A DNA stretch of 64,000 nt from an uncultured Methylocystaceae bacterium (GCA_937870755.1 CALMZV010000028.1:1-64000); one strand, 5' to 3'; positions 36,573-45,446 are shown, counted from the first letter of the stretch. A program made the numbers and translations. The notes: a model not told the origin generated them from the sequence alone.

Positions 36573-36592
36573 GCCCGGCCTGAAGGCCGGGC
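36573..36592 (-). terminator. Hairpin downstream of the DUF1236 gene
   Basis: GCCCGGCC (36573-36580) and GGCCGGGC (36585-36592) form an 8-bp perfect stem with a 4-nt loop, 15 bp beyond the DUF1236 stop on the - strand. The following bases (ATTCTC) form only a weak U-tract, so termination may be inefficient. Confidence 0.55.
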
Positions 36593-36606
36593 TCTGGCGC
36601 GCGACG

Positions 36607-36960
36607 CTAGTTGATGATCTGCATCACCCGGCGCGTGCTTGGATCGACCAGCACGACCCGGTCGTTGACGATCGTGTAGCGATAGTGCGGCGCCTTGTAC
36701 TCGGCCGGAATGTCGTAATAGACGACACCCGCCTCCGGCAGCACCGCGTTGACGCCGAGGTCGCCCGTCCACCGGAACGAGGGATGATGGCGCTCGATTA
36801 CATAGGCGCGGAACTTCGGCTGCAGCGGCTCGGAAATGCCCTCGCGGACCGGGCCTGCGCCGGTGACCGCGCCGCCGGTCTGCGCAACGGCCGCGCCCGA
36901 ACCAAGGGCAAGTGCGAGGGCGCCGGCCAGCAGCGCCTGTTTGGCGATATTGGTTTTCAT
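36607..36960 (-). CDS. Exported DUF1236 domain protein
   Basis: 117 residues. A signal peptide (LLAGALALALGSGAAVAQ) precedes a region with EPLQPKFRAYVIERHHPSFRW in part and VNAVLPEAGVVYYDIPAEY, then YRYTIVNDRVVLVDPSTRRVMQII. This is the DUF1236 repeat unit, common in Hyphomicrobiales exported proteins. The start is the ATG preceded by AGGAGATCG; a longer frame from 37005 lacks an RBS. Function unknown. Confidence 0.85.
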   Translation of the reverse strand: MKTNIAKQALLAGALALALGSGAAVAQTGGAVTGAGPVREGISEPLQPKFRAYVIERHHPSFRWTGDLGVNAVLPEAGVVYYDIPAEYKAPHYRYTIVNDRVVLVDPSTRRVMQIIN

Positions 36961-37346
36961 CTCGATCTCCTGATGTGTCGAAGGGAGCCGGTTGGCGACC
37001 GCCACTCCTGGGTGAATCCGGGAAGTATCCCCGCAAAGCCCGATACAGTCCGAAACTAATATTCGTCAGACTGTAAATATGCGCGCAGCCGTGATCGCAA
37101 ATACTGGATACCCATACGTATTCCTGCCATCTAACGGCGTCGAAACGCGCTGGCCGTGGCCGATTTGCGATCTCGATCGCGCAAGCTTCAGCGACAAAAC
37201 ACGGTTATGGCGCGTTTGTTCCAACGGTTCGGCGATGAACCGAGCAAAAAAGCTTGACTATACAGATGGCTAAGCTTGTCGCGCGATCGCACGCGGGCAT
37301 GCGCCGGCGATGGCGGGCGTCGTTCGAACGAAACCGGGAGAAGCGT
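36961..37346. other. AT-richer intergenic region between DUF1236 and purQ
   Basis: This 386-bp stretch carries no convincing gene. From about 37020 to 37270 it is clearly lower in GC than anything nearby. It includes a TACAGTC...GACTGTA inverted repeat (37044-37050 and 37069-37075) and two AAGCTTG copies near 37252-37280. A 64-codon frame at 37079-37273 has atypical composition and no ribosome binding site. Confidence 0.6.
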
Positions 37347-38045
37347 TCAGGCGGCCGGTCGGAACGCCGCGAGGCTGTCGAACAGGCTGCGGCCGTCCGT
37401 GCCGCCGACCAGCGGGTCGATCAGGTTCTCGGGGTGCGGCATGAGGCCGAGCACGTTGAACCGCTCGGAATAAATGCCCGCGATATCGTTGCGCGATCCG
37501 TTGGGATTGGCCGCCCCGCCGACGTTGCCGTTTTCGTCGCAATACCGGAAGGCGACACGCCCCTCGGTCTCGATCTGCGCGATCTCGTCGTCGGAGGCCT
37601 CGTAGTTGCCCTCGCCGTGCGCGATGGCGACCTTGATGACCTGGCCCTGCGCATAGCGTTGCGTGAACGGAGCGGCCGCGCGTTCGACCTTCAGATGCTG
37701 CATCCTGCACACGAAATGCAGATCGGCGTTGCGCATGAGAACGCCCGGCAGCAGCCCGCTCTCGCACAGAATCTGGAACCCGTTGCACACGCCCAGCACC
37801 AGCCCGCCGCGCGCTGCGTGTTTGCGGATGGCGTCCATCACCGGCGCGCGCGCGGCGATCGCCCCGCACCTGAGATAGTCGCCGTAGCTGAATCCGCCCG
37901 TCAGCATCACCAGATCGACGCCCGCCGGCAGATCGGCGTCGGCGTGCCAGACGCGGTCGGGCTCGCGCCCCGTCGCCTGTCGCAGCGCGCGCATGGCGTC
38001 GCCATCGCGATTGGAGCCGGGGAAAACGACGACGGCTGCGCGCAT
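37347..38045 (-). CDS. purQ: FGAM synthase subunit PurQ (glutaminase)
   Basis: Class I glutamine amidotransferase that supplies ammonia to PurL, 232 residues. Its catalytic triad is Cys87 (VLGVCNGFQ), His204 and Glu206 (LMPHPE). It begins AAVVVFPGSNRDGDAMRAL, the family opening, and GGFSYGDYLRCGAIAA forms the oxyanion region. The purS stop is 8 bp upstream. It is separated from purL by the 2.4-kb OmpW/DUF1236 segment. Confidence 0.96.
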   Translation of the reverse strand: MRAAVVVFPGSNRDGDAMRALRQATGREPDRVWHADADLPAGVDLVMLTGGFSYGDYLRCGAIAARAPVMDAIRKHAARGGLVLGVCNGFQILCESGLLPGVLMRNADLHFVCRMQHLKVERAAAPFTQRYAQGQVIKVAIAHGEGNYEASDDEIAQIETEGRVAFRYCDENGNVGGAANPNGSRNDIAGIYSERFNVLGLMPHPENLIDPLVGGTDGRSLFDSLAAFRPAA

Positions 38046-38053
38046 GCCGGACC

Positions 38054-38293
38054 TCACGCCAGTTCGATGCGGTAGTTCTCGATGACGGTGTTGGCGAGCA
38101 GCTTCTCGCACGCCTGTTCGAGCGCCGCGCGCGCGCCGTCCGCATTGTTCGATTCGAGTTCGACGTCGAACACCTTTCCCTGGCGCACGCTGGCCACGCC
38201 ATCGACGCCGAGCGAATGCAGCGCTCCCTCGATGGCCTTGCCCTGCGGGTCGAGCACGCCGGACTTCAACGTCACGATGACACGGGCTTTCAT
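38054..38293 (-). CDS. purS: FGAM synthase subunit PurS
   Basis: 79 residues. This small structural subunit bridges PurL and PurQ and helps channel ammonia. It begins MKARVIVTLKSGVLDPQGKA with the following IEGALHSLGVDGVASVRQGK, both typical. It lies 12 bp after purC and 8 bp before purQ in one operon. Confidence 0.95.
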   Translation of the reverse strand: MKARVIVTLKSGVLDPQGKAIEGALHSLGVDGVASVRQGKVFDVELESNNADGARAALEQACEKLLANTVIENYRIELA

Positions 38294-38305
38294 GATCGCC
38301 TCGAC

Positions 38306-39070
38306 TTACTGGACGAGCTTCGGGCCGCCGGCGCGCGGGGCTTCCTCGGGCTGGAGAATGCCGAGCCGGCGCGCGACTTCCGAATAGGCTTCCACCAGCC
38401 CGCCCATGTCGCGGCGGAACCGGTCCTTGTCCAGCTTGTCGTTGGACTTGATGTCCCACAGCCGGCATGAGTCGGGCGAGATCTCGTCGGCGACGACGAT
38501 CCGCACCATGTCGTTCTCCCACAGACGCCCGCATTCCATCTTGAAATCGACGAGCCGGATGCCGACGCCCAGAAACAGCCCGGTCAGGAAATCGTTGACG
38601 CGGATGGCCAGCGCCATGATGTCGTCGATCTCCTGGGGGCTCGCCCAGCCGAAGGCGGTGATGTGCTCTTCCGACACCATCGGATCGTTGAGCGCATCGT
38701 TCTTGTAATAGAATTCGATGATCGAGCGCGGCAGTTGCGTGCCCTCCTCGATGCCGAGGCGCTGCGACAGCGAACCGGCCGCCACGTTGCGCACCACGAC
38801 CTCGAGCGGGACGATCTCCACCTCGCGAATCAGCTGCTCGCGCATGTTCAGCCGGCGGATGAAATGCGTCGGCACGCCGATGTTGTTGAGCTGCTGGAAA
38901 ATGAACTCGGAGATGCGGTTGTTCAGAACGCCCTTGCCGTCGATGATCTGGTGTTTCTTGGCGTTGAACGCGGTCGCGTCGTCCTTGAAATGCTGGATGA
39001 GCGTTCCAGGCTCCGGTCCCTCGTAGAGCACCTTGGCCTTGCCTTCGTAGATGCGACGGCGGCGGTTCAT
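38306..39070 (-). CDS. purC: SAICAR synthetase
   Basis: Phosphoribosylaminoimidazole-succinocarboxamide synthase, 254 residues from [20 protein letters not shown]. It has the ATP-binding N-terminus and blocks [27 protein letters not shown]-like [25 protein letters not shown] and [10 protein letters not shown]. An in-frame ATG at 39100 has a better Shine-Dalgarno (GAGGAG) and would add ten residues, so the start is uncertain; family alignments favour 39070. First gene of purC-purS-purQ. Confidence 0.95.
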   Translation of the reverse strand: MNRRRRIYEGKAKVLYEGPEPGTLIQHFKDDATAFNAKKHQIIDGKGVLNNRISEFIFQQLNNIGVPTHFIRRLNMREQLIREVEIVPLEVVVRNVAAGSLSQRLGIEEGTQLPRSIIEFYYKNDALNDPMVSEEHITAFGWASPQEIDDIMALAIRVNDFLTGLFLGVGIRLVDFKMECGRLWENDMVRIVVADEISPDSCRLWDIKSNDKLDKDRFRRDMGGLVEAYSEVARRLGILQPEEAPRAGGPKLVQ

Positions 39071-39401
39071 GGGAATCAACCGTGGCTTGAGAAAATCCAT
39101 TTCGGCTGCCGCTCCTCGCCGGCAGTCGTTGCGCGCGTTCCCCTTTTGGACCGTTCGAACGCAAGGCCGGGTCGGCGCCGCAGCGAGCGGCCGTGGTATC
39201 GCGTTCGGCCGCCCGCCGCAACCCGCGCCCGCGCCGGCCCCGTCGGTAGACAATTCGGCGCGCGCCGGGCGGCGGCGCCTGTTCATTTGCCGAAGCTCTG
39301 GTTATATCGACGCGAAGCGCCCGCCGCAGACGGGCAGCCACATCATTCCGCCTTGCGCCGAACCCACGCGGCGCCCGGCGCCGCACTGACGGGACGCGAC
39401 G
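39071..39401. other. Divergent intergenic region purC / DUF1476
   Basis: About 300 bp with no gene recognised. A GTTATATCG element at 39301 could be a -10 for the + strand gene, but no matching -35 is convincing. The stretch presumably holds both divergent promoters. No hairpin followed by a T-run was seen. Confidence 0.5.
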
Positions 39402-39725
39402 ATGACGACTTTCGACCGCCGTGAAGAATCCTTCGAAAAGAAGTTCGCCCACGACGAGGAGCTGCGCTTCCGCGCCACCGCCAAGCGCAACAGGAAACTC
39501 GCCGCCTGGGCGGCCGAGAAGCTCGGCAAGCCGGCCTCCGAGGCCGACGCCTATTTCAAGGTCATCATGTCGGCCGATCTCGAGGAGCCGGGCGACGAGG
39601 ACGTGGTGCGCAAGATCGTGGCCGATTTCGCGGCCGCCGGCGTGCAGCAGTCCGAACATCAGATTCGCCGCACCATGGACGAACTGATGGCCGCCGCCAT
39701 CGCGGACGTGAAGGCGGGCGCCTGA
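39402..39725 (+). CDS. ATPase inhibitor subunit zeta (DUF1476)
   Basis: 107 residues. It begins MTTFDRREESFEKKFAHDEE and continues LRFRATAKRNRKLAAWAAEKLG, the hallmark of the alphaproteobacterial F1-ATPase zeta inhibitor first defined in Paracoccus. The N-terminal helix is thought to insert into the F1 alpha/beta interface; inhibitory strength varies by species. Its divergent position next to purC is common in Hyphomicrobiales. The target F1 genes are at 12499-17475. Confidence 0.93.
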   Translation: MTTFDRREESFEKKFAHDEELRFRATAKRNRKLAAWAAEKLGKPASEADAYFKVIMSADLEEPGDEDVVRKIVADFAAAGVQQSEHQIRRTMDELMAAAIADVKAGA

Positions 39726-39751
39726 AGCTCTCTAACCGGGCGTTCAGTTTC

Positions 39752-39826
39752 TGAGGGCACGATCGGCGCCGGCGGCGCGATCGGGGACTTTGAGGGCACG
39801 ATCGGCGCCGGCGGCGCGATCGGGGG
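39752..39826. repeat. Direct repeat, period 39, before xerC
   Basis: A 35-bp sequence starting TGAGGGCACGATCGGCGCCG at 39752 recurs at 39791 with only the spacer differing. Each copy contains the palindromic core CGATCGGCGCCGGCGGCGCGATCG in part (GATCGGCGCC / GGCGCGATC). The second copy ends 7 bp before the xerC ATG, so it would sit in the leader or promoter. Confidence 0.75.
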
Positions 39827-39832
39827 CCTTGC

Positions 39833-40819
39833 ATGCGCGAACGCGATCAGGACGAGCCGAAGTTTCGCGGCCGCGGGGCCGCCCCGGACGTGCGCGCCTG
39901 CGCCGACCGCTGGCTGACGCGCCTTGGCGCCGAACGGCGCATGGCGGCGCTCACCCTCGAAGCCTACGCGCGCGACCTGCGGCAGTTTCTCGACCATCTG
40001 GCCGAACGGGACGGCGCGGCGGTCGATCTCGCGCGCCTGGGCGAGCTTTCGGCCGCCGACGTGCGCGGCTTCATGGCCGCGCGCCGCGCCGCCGGAGTCG
40101 GGCCGCGCGCGCTGTTGCGGGGGCTGGCGGGGGTGCGCTCCTTCGCCCGCTTTCTCGAACGCGAGGGCCATGCGCGCATTTCGGCTTTCGCGGCTGTGCG
40201 CACGCCCAAGGCGCCGCGACGTCTGCCCAAGGCGCTGGCGGTCGCCGACGCGCGCGACCTGACGGACGCCGCAACCCGCGCCGGCGAGAACCGCGCGCCC
40301 TGGATCGTGGCGCGTGACGCCGCCGTGCTTGCGTTGCTCTACGGCGCGGGCCTGCGCATTTCCGAAGCGCTCGGCCTCACGCGCGCGCAGGCGCCGGTCG
40401 GCGCCCGTGAAACCGTCGCGGTGCGCGGCAAGGGGGGCAAGGCCCGCGAGGCGCCCGTCATCGCGCCGGTGCGCGCCGCCATCGAGACCTATCTCGACCT
40501 CTGCCCCTGGCGCCTTGCGCCCGAAGGGCCGCTGTTCGTGGGCGCGCGCGGCGGAGCGCTGTCGCCGCGCATCATACAGCTAGCGGTCGAACGCATGCGC
40601 GGCGCGCTCGGCCTGCCCGCGAGCGCGACGCCGCACGCGCTGCGGCATTCCTTCGCCACGCATCTTCTGGGACGCGGCGGCGATCTGCGGACCATTCAGG
40701 AACTGCTCGGCCACGCTTCGCTCTCGACGACGCAGATCTATACGGCGATCGACACGCAGCGCCTGATGGAGGCCTACGCCGGCGCCCATCCGCGCGCCCG
40801 CGCTCAGTCCAGGGGATAG
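39833..40819 (+). CDS. xerC: Tyrosine recombinase XerC
   Basis: 328-residue site-specific recombinase resolving chromosome dimers with XerD at dif. The N-terminal SAM-like domain spans about 20-115. The catalytic set is complete: Arg175, Lys200, His268, Arg271, His294 and nucleophile Tyr303 (STTQIYTAID). The first 20 residues are a variable charged extension. It overlaps the convergent thpR gene by 16 bp. No dif site or mobile element is adjacent, so it is the housekeeping XerC rather than an integrase. Confidence 0.93.
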   Translation: MRERDQDEPKFRGRGAAPDVRACADRWLTRLGAERRMAALTLEAYARDLRQFLDHLAERDGAAVDLARLGELSAADVRGFMAARRAAGVGPRALLRGLAGVRSFARFLEREGHARISAFAAVRTPKAPRRLPKALAVADARDLTDAATRAGENRAPWIVARDAAVLALLYGAGLRISEALGLTRAQAPVGARETVAVRGKGGKAREAPVIAPVRAAIETYLDLCPWRLAPEGPLFVGARGGALSPRIIQLAVERMRGALGLPASATPHALRHSFATHLLGRGGDLRTIQELLGHASLSTTQIYTAIDTQRLMEAYAGAHPRARAQSRG

Positions 40820-41337
40820 ACCGCTTCGGCCACGTAGGGGCCGCCGCCGCGCGAGGTGCGCGACGAATAGAGCGTGACGCGGCGCGCCGCGATCTTGCGT
40901 CGCGGAAACACGCTCACGCCCGCCAGATAGGTCGCCACCGCGTCCGCCGTCACGCCTTTCAGCCGCGCGAGCGTGATGTGCGGCGTGAATTTGCGCGTCT
41001 CGGGCGCAAGCCCGAGCCGGCGCATGAGCGCCTCGAGTTCGCCCTGCAGCCGTTCGAGCGGCGCGCTGGGATCGATCAGCGCCACGATCGCGCGCGGGCG
41101 CTCTCCGCCGAACGATCCGATGCGCGCGATGGCGAGATCGAAGGCGCGCGCGCGCACCCGCCGCAACTCCGCATCGATCTCGCGCGCGAGCGCGCCGTCG
41201 ACCTCGCCCACGAACCGCAGCGTGATGTGATAGTCCTCCGGCTCGACCCAGCGCGCGCCGGCAAGCCCGCCGCGCGCCAGCGAAAGCTCCAGCGCGAGCG
41301 CGGGGTCGATCTCCAGTCCGGTGAACAGGCGTGCCAT
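40804..41337 (-). CDS. thpR: RNA 2',3'-cyclic phosphodiesterase (2'-5' RNA ligase family)
   Basis: 177 residues of the 2H phosphoesterase family. The two catalytic HxTx motifs are HITLRF (His37) and HITLAR (His120). It begins MARLFTGLEIDPALALELSL, typical of ThpR, and contains RWVEPEDYHITL. It acts on cyclic phosphates at RNA ends in vitro; the role in vivo is unclear. Its 3' end overlaps xerC. Confidence 0.92.
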   Translation of the reverse strand: MARLFTGLEIDPALALELSLARGGLAGARWVEPEDYHITLRFVGEVDGALAREIDAELRRVRARAFDLAIARIGSFGGERPRAIVALIDPSAPLERLQGELEALMRRLGLAPETRKFTPHITLARLKGVTADAVATYLAGVSVFPRRKIAARRVTLYSSRTSRGGGPYVAEAVYPLD

Positions 41338-41359
41338 GATTCGGTCTTTCGCCGGGCGC

Positions 41360-42049
41360 TCAGGATTTTCGCGGCGGTCCGAACTGCTGGGTCAGCACCA
41401 CCGCCATGAACGGCGCGAACCAGTCGACGATGCGCTCCACGCCCGCGGCGTTCGGATGCAGTTCGTCCGGCAGCGTCATCTTGTCCTCGCCCTGCACGCC
41501 GGCGAGAAAGAACGGATAGAGCGGCGCGCCATAGGCGAGCGCGAGCTCCGGATAGATCGCCTCGAATTGTCTGGCGTAGTCCTCGCCCCAGTTGCCGAGC
41601 GCCTTCATGCCGGCCAGCACGACCGGAATCCTGCGCGCCTTGAGTTTCTGGAGAATTTTTTCGAGGTTCTGACGCGCGACGACCGGCGGCACCGCGCGCA
41701 GCATGTCGTTGGCGCCGAGTTCGACAATGACGAGATCGGTGCCCTCCGGCGTCGACCAGTCGAGCCGCGCCAGCCCGCCCGACGTCGTGTCGCCCGAGAC
41801 GCCGGCGTTGGAGACCTCCACCGCGAAGCCCATCGAAGTCAGCCGGCGCTGCAACACGCTGGGAAACGCCGCTTCCGCCGGCAGCATGAAACCGGCGGTC
41901 AGCGAATCGCCGAGCGCCACGATCTGCAGCGGCTTGCGCGCCGCCGCCTGCGCCGGCGCGAAAAGCGCGAACGCCGCCAGAATTTGCGTTATGAGAAGGG
42001 CGACCCCACTTCGTCGGGCGATCGACCGACCGAAAGAAAACGATTTCAT
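41360..42049 (-). CDS. Periplasmic GDSL arylesterase / thioesterase I-like (TesA)
   Basis: 229 residues with a signal peptide (about 1-37, AAFALFAPAQAAA). SGNH blocks: GDSL (nucleophile Ser49, VALGDSLTAG), NAGVSGDTTSGGL, ELGANDMLRAV, and catalytic Asp/His in DELHPNAAG. This matches TesA-type lysophospholipase/arylesterases. Its ATG shares the CATG tetranucleotide with the divergent ABC transporter ATG, an arrangement also known at tesA-ybbA in enterobacteria. Confidence 0.92.
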   Translation of the reverse strand: MKSFSFGRSIARRSGVALLITQILAAFALFAPAQAAARKPLQIVALGDSLTAGFMLPAEAAFPSVLQRRLTSMGFAVEVSNAGVSGDTTSGGLARLDWSTPEGTDLVIVELGANDMLRAVPPVVARQNLEKILQKLKARRIPVVLAGMKALGNWGEDYARQFEAIYPELALAYGAPLYPFFLAGVQGEDKMTLPDELHPNAAGVERIVDWFAPFMAVVLTQQFGPPRKS

Positions 42050-42755
42050 GAACGCCGAACCTTCGCTGCGCGAGACCAAACCCGCGATCCTGCTGACCGA
42101 TGTCCGGGTGAATTTAGGGACGGGCGCCACCCGCGTCGAGGTTCTGAAGGGCGTGACGCTCGGCCTGCCGCGTGGTCGCGCGACCGCCATCGTCGGGCCG
42201 TCCGGCTGCGGAAAGTCCACGCTTCTCATGACCATCGCCGGCCTGGAACGGGTCGATTCGGGATCGGTCGCGGTCGACGGCGCGCGGCTCGACACGATGG
42301 GCGAGGACGAGCTGGCGACGTTCCGCGGCCGCAACATCGGCATCGTCTTTCAGTCGTTCCATCTCATGCCAGCGATGACCGCGCTCGAAAACGTGGCGAT
42401 CCCGCTCGAACTGGCCGGAGCGCCCGACGCCTTCGACCGCGCCGCCGCGGAACTGGCGGCGATGGGTCTGGCCGAACGGCGCAACCATTATCCCTCGCAA
42501 TTGTCGGGAGGCGAGCAGCAGCGCGTGGCGCTCGCGCGCGCTCTCGTCGGCGATCCCGCGATCCTGCTGGCCGACGAACCGACCGGCAATCTCGACGAGC
42601 GCACCGGCGCGGCCATCATCGACCTGATGCTCGCCCAGCACCGCCGGCGCGGCTCCACGCTTGTGCTCGTCACCCACGACCGCGCGCTCGCCGCGCGCTG
42701 CGACCATCAGGTGCGGTTGAAATCCGGCGCCGTCGACACGACGGCAGACGCATGA
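42048..42755 (+). CDS. ABC transporter ATP-binding protein (YbbA/LolD-like)
   Basis: 235 residues of the MacB/LolD subfamily. Walker A GPSGCGKST, Q-loop VFQSFHLMP, signature LSGGEQQRVALARAL, Walker B ILLADEPTGNLD and H-loop LVTHDR are all intact. It partners the FtsX-like permease by ATGA overlap. The starts of this gene and the esterase are interleaved at 42047-42050. The exported substrate is not known for YbbA/YbbP systems. Confidence 0.93.
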   Translation: MNAEPSLRETKPAILLTDVRVNLGTGATRVEVLKGVTLGLPRGRATAIVGPSGCGKSTLLMTIAGLERVDSGSVAVDGARLDTMGEDELATFRGRNIGIVFQSFHLMPAMTALENVAIPLELAGAPDAFDRAAAELAAMGLAERRNHYPSQLSGGEQQRVALARALVGDPAILLADEPTGNLDERTGAAIIDLMLAQHRRRGSTLVLVTHDRALAARCDHQVRLKSGAVDTTADA

Positions 42756-45292
42756 TCCGCGCGCCTCTCGCGCGTGCGCGCCTCGTCTTGCGCCTGGCCG
42801 CGCGCGATCTGCGCGGCGGACTGAAGGGCATGCGCATATTTCTGGCCTGCATCGCCATTGGCGTCGCGGCCATCGTCGCCGTCGGCGCGGTGTCGGATTC
42901 GCTGGTCGCATCCTTCGCGCGCCAGGGCCGCGCGCTCGTCGGCGGCGATCTCGCGCTGAGCCGCAGTCAGCGGCCGCTGTCCGCCGACGAGCGCGCCTCG
43001 CTGAGCGCCTATGGCGCTCTGTCGGAAATCGCGACGCTGCGCTCGATGGCGCGGACGGAAGCAGGCGATTTCGCCCTCGTCGAGATCAAGGCGATCGACG
43101 CCGCCTATCCGCTGGTCGGCGCCGTCCAGTCCGCCTCCGGCCGTCCGCTCGCCGAGGATCTGGCCGCGCGCGAGGGTCTCCACGGCGTGCTGATCGAACC
43201 CGCGCTCGGCGACCGGCTCAACGTGAAGACCGGCGATGTGATCGCCATCGGCGCGGCGCGCTACCGCATCGCCGGCGAGATCGCGGGCGAGCCCGACCGC
43301 ATCGCGTTCGGCGTCGGCTTCGGTCCGCGCGTGATGATGTCGCGCGCGGCGCTGGCGCAGAGCGGGCTGGACAGGCCGACCTCGCTCGTGCGCTGGTCGA
43401 CGCGCATCGCGCGCCCGGACATGAGCGACGACGACGTCGCGCGCGCCGCGCGCGAGATCGCCACGCGCTTCGCCGCCGCCGGCTGGGAGATCCGCGACCG
43501 CGCCAACGCCTCGCCGCAGATCCAGCGCAACATCGCGCGATTCACCCAGTTCATGGCGCTGATCGGCGTCGTTTCGCTGATCGTCGGCGGCGTGGGCGTG
43601 GCCGGCGCGGTCGGCGCCTTCGTCGAGCGCAAGCGCGAATCGATCGCCATTCTCAAGGCGCTCGGCGCGAGCGGCGCGCTGGTCTTTTCGACCGTGCTGT
43701 CGGAGATGGGGGCGATCGCCCTGATCGCGGCGCTGGTCGGCGCCTCCGTCGGCGCGGCGGCGCCGTTCGTCGTCGCGCTGTTCGTCGACGGCGCGCAGTT
43801 TCCGCTCGTGCCGGTTTTTTCGATGCGCGCCGTTCTCGTTGGCCTGGCTCTCGGCCTCCTCGCCGCGCTCGCGTTCGTCATCGCGCCGGCCGGCCGCGCG
43901 CACGACGTGCCGGTCTCCACGCTCTTTCGCATCGCCTCGCCCGACGGGCGCGCCCGCCTGCGTCCGCGCTATGTCGGCGCGGCCGCGCTGGTTTTCGCCG
44001 TTCTCGTCGGCGCGATCTATGCGCTCGCGGTGGACAAGCGGATCGCGGTCTACGTGATGGCGGGCGTGGCGGCGGCGGCGCTCGTGCTGCGGGCGGCGGC
44101 GGCGCTCATCGCATGGGGCGCGCGCAGGGCGCCGCGCTTTCGCGCCCTGTCGCTCTCGCTCGCCCTGTCCAATCTCCATCGCCCCGGCGCGCCGACCGCC
44201 TCGGTCGTCGCCTCGCTCGGCCTGGGACTGACGTTGCTCGTCGCCATTGTCGCGGTTGAGAACAACGTGCAGCGCCAGCTTTCGGCAGGCTCCGAACGCA
44301 CCCCGGATTTCTTCTTCGTCGACGTGCAGGCCGACCAGGCGGACGCGTTCCGCGACTTTCTCAGGCGCGAGCGCCCGAACGGAACGATCGAGGAGGCGCC
44401 GATGCTGCGCGGACGCATCGTGCGCGTGGGCGATCGCGCGGCGAGCGAGGTGAAGCCGGAAGCGAGCGCCGCCTGGGCGCTCGAAGGCGACCGCGGCGTG
44501 ACCTTTTCGGCGACCCCGCCCGCCGGTTCGCGCGTCGTCGCCGGCCAGTGGTGGCCGCAGGACTACGTCGGCCCGCCGCTCGTCTCGCTCGACGCCGAAA
44601 TCGCCAGCGGCATAGGCCTGGGCCTGGGCGACACGCTCGCCGTCAACGTCGCCGGCCGCACCATCGCCGCGCGCGTCGCCAATCTGCGCCAGGTCGACTG
44701 GCGCTCGTTCGGCATCAACTTCGTGCTGGTCTTTTCGCCCTCGACCTTCGCCGGCGCGCCGCACGGCCGGTTGTTCACGCTCTCCTCACAGTCGGGCGCG
44801 CGGCGCGACGGCGCGCTCGTGCGCGCGATCGCCGAAAGCTTTCCCGGCGTCACCGTTGTCGGCGTGCGCGAGGCGCTCGACGCGGTGATGGGCGTGGTGG
44901 CGAAGATCGGCGTCGCCGTGCGCCTCGCCGCGCTGGTGACGCTGGCCACGGCCGCTCTCGTGCTCGGCGGCGCGATCGCCGCCGGCGAGCGCGCGCGTCT
45001 TTACGACGCGGCGGTGCTGCGCACGCTCGGCGCACGCCGCCTGTTTCTGTTGCGCGCGCATTTCCTGGAGTTCGCCGCGCTCGGCCTCGCCACCTCGATC
45101 TTCGCGATATTCGCGGGGCTGGCGGTGGCCGAGGCGATCGTCGAGCGGATCATGCGGTTCGAGTTCGCCTTCGACGCGCGACTGGCGATCGTCGCCGCGC
45201 TGGCCGGCTCGCTGACGGCCATCGCGCTGGGCCTCGGCGCCGGCGTGCGCGCGCTCGCGCGCAAGCCTGCGCGCACGCTGCGCGAACTTTAA
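42752..45292 (+). CDS. FtsX-like ABC transporter permease (YbbP family)
   Basis: 846 residues, the large two-module YbbP type. An N-terminal helix (about 28-50) precedes a periplasmic MacB-like domain, then three helices around 270-400 after KRESIAILKALGASG. A second membrane region (about 410-460), another periplasmic part and three C-terminal helices with AVLRTLGARR follow. It is translationally coupled to the ATPase gene. Together with the esterase it may serve membrane-lipid or lipoprotein housekeeping. Confidence 0.92.
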   Translation: MIRAPLARARLVLRLAARDLRGGLKGMRIFLACIAIGVAAIVAVGAVSDSLVASFARQGRALVGGDLALSRSQRPLSADERASLSAYGALSEIATLRSMARTEAGDFALVEIKAIDAAYPLVGAVQSASGRPLAEDLAAREGLHGVLIEPALGDRLNVKTGDVIAIGAARYRIAGEIAGEPDRIAFGVGFGPRVMMSRAALAQSGLDRPTSLVRWSTRIARPDMSDDDVARAAREIATRFAAAGWEIRDRANASPQIQRNIARFTQFMALIGVVSLIVGGVGVAGAVGAFVERKRESIAILKALGASGALVFSTVLSEMGAIALIAALVGASVGAAAPFVVALFVDGAQFPLVPVFSMRAVLVGLALGLLAALAFVIAPAGRAHDVPVSTLFRIASPDGRARLRPRYVGAAALVFAVLVGAIYALAVDKRIAVYVMAGVAAAALVLRAAAALIAWGARRAPRFRALSLSLALSNLHRPGAPTASVVASLGLGLTLLVAIVAVENNVQRQLSAGSERTPDFFFVDVQADQADAFRDFLRRERPNGTIEEAPMLRGRIVRVGDRAASEVKPEASAAWALEGDRGVTFSATPPAGSRVVAGQWWPQDYVGPPLVSLDAEIASGIGLGLGDTLAVNVAGRTIAARVANLRQVDWRSFGINFVLVFSPSTFAGAPHGRLFTLSSQSGARRDGALVRAIAESFPGVTVVGVREALDAVMGVVAKIGVAVRLAALVTLATAALVLGGAIAAGERARLYDAAVLRTLGARRLFLLRAHFLEFAALGLATSIFAIFAGLAVAEAIVERIMRFEFAFDARLAIVAALAGSLTAIALGLGAGVRALARKPARTLREL

Positions 45293-45446
45293 CAAATCTT
45301 AATGATACATGCGCTTTTGACGCCCCGATCGCCGGCGGCGCCGGCTTGTGTTTGGCGCTGCGCGCCATCATATTGGCTCCTGTCCGGCGCGTTTCGCACG
45401 CGCGGGACCGGGCGCTGCGGCCGGACCGCAGGGGAGAGAGTTCAAA

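Noticed and set aside
37079-37273. 64-codon frame MRAAVIANTGYPYVFL in the AT-richer gap
   Set aside because: No ribosome binding site, no recognisable motif, and it lies in a compositionally odd non-coding patch.
39833-40819. XerC-like recombinase as a sign of an integrated element
   Set aside because: All features fit housekeeping XerC; no attachment repeats, tRNA or cargo genes flank it.
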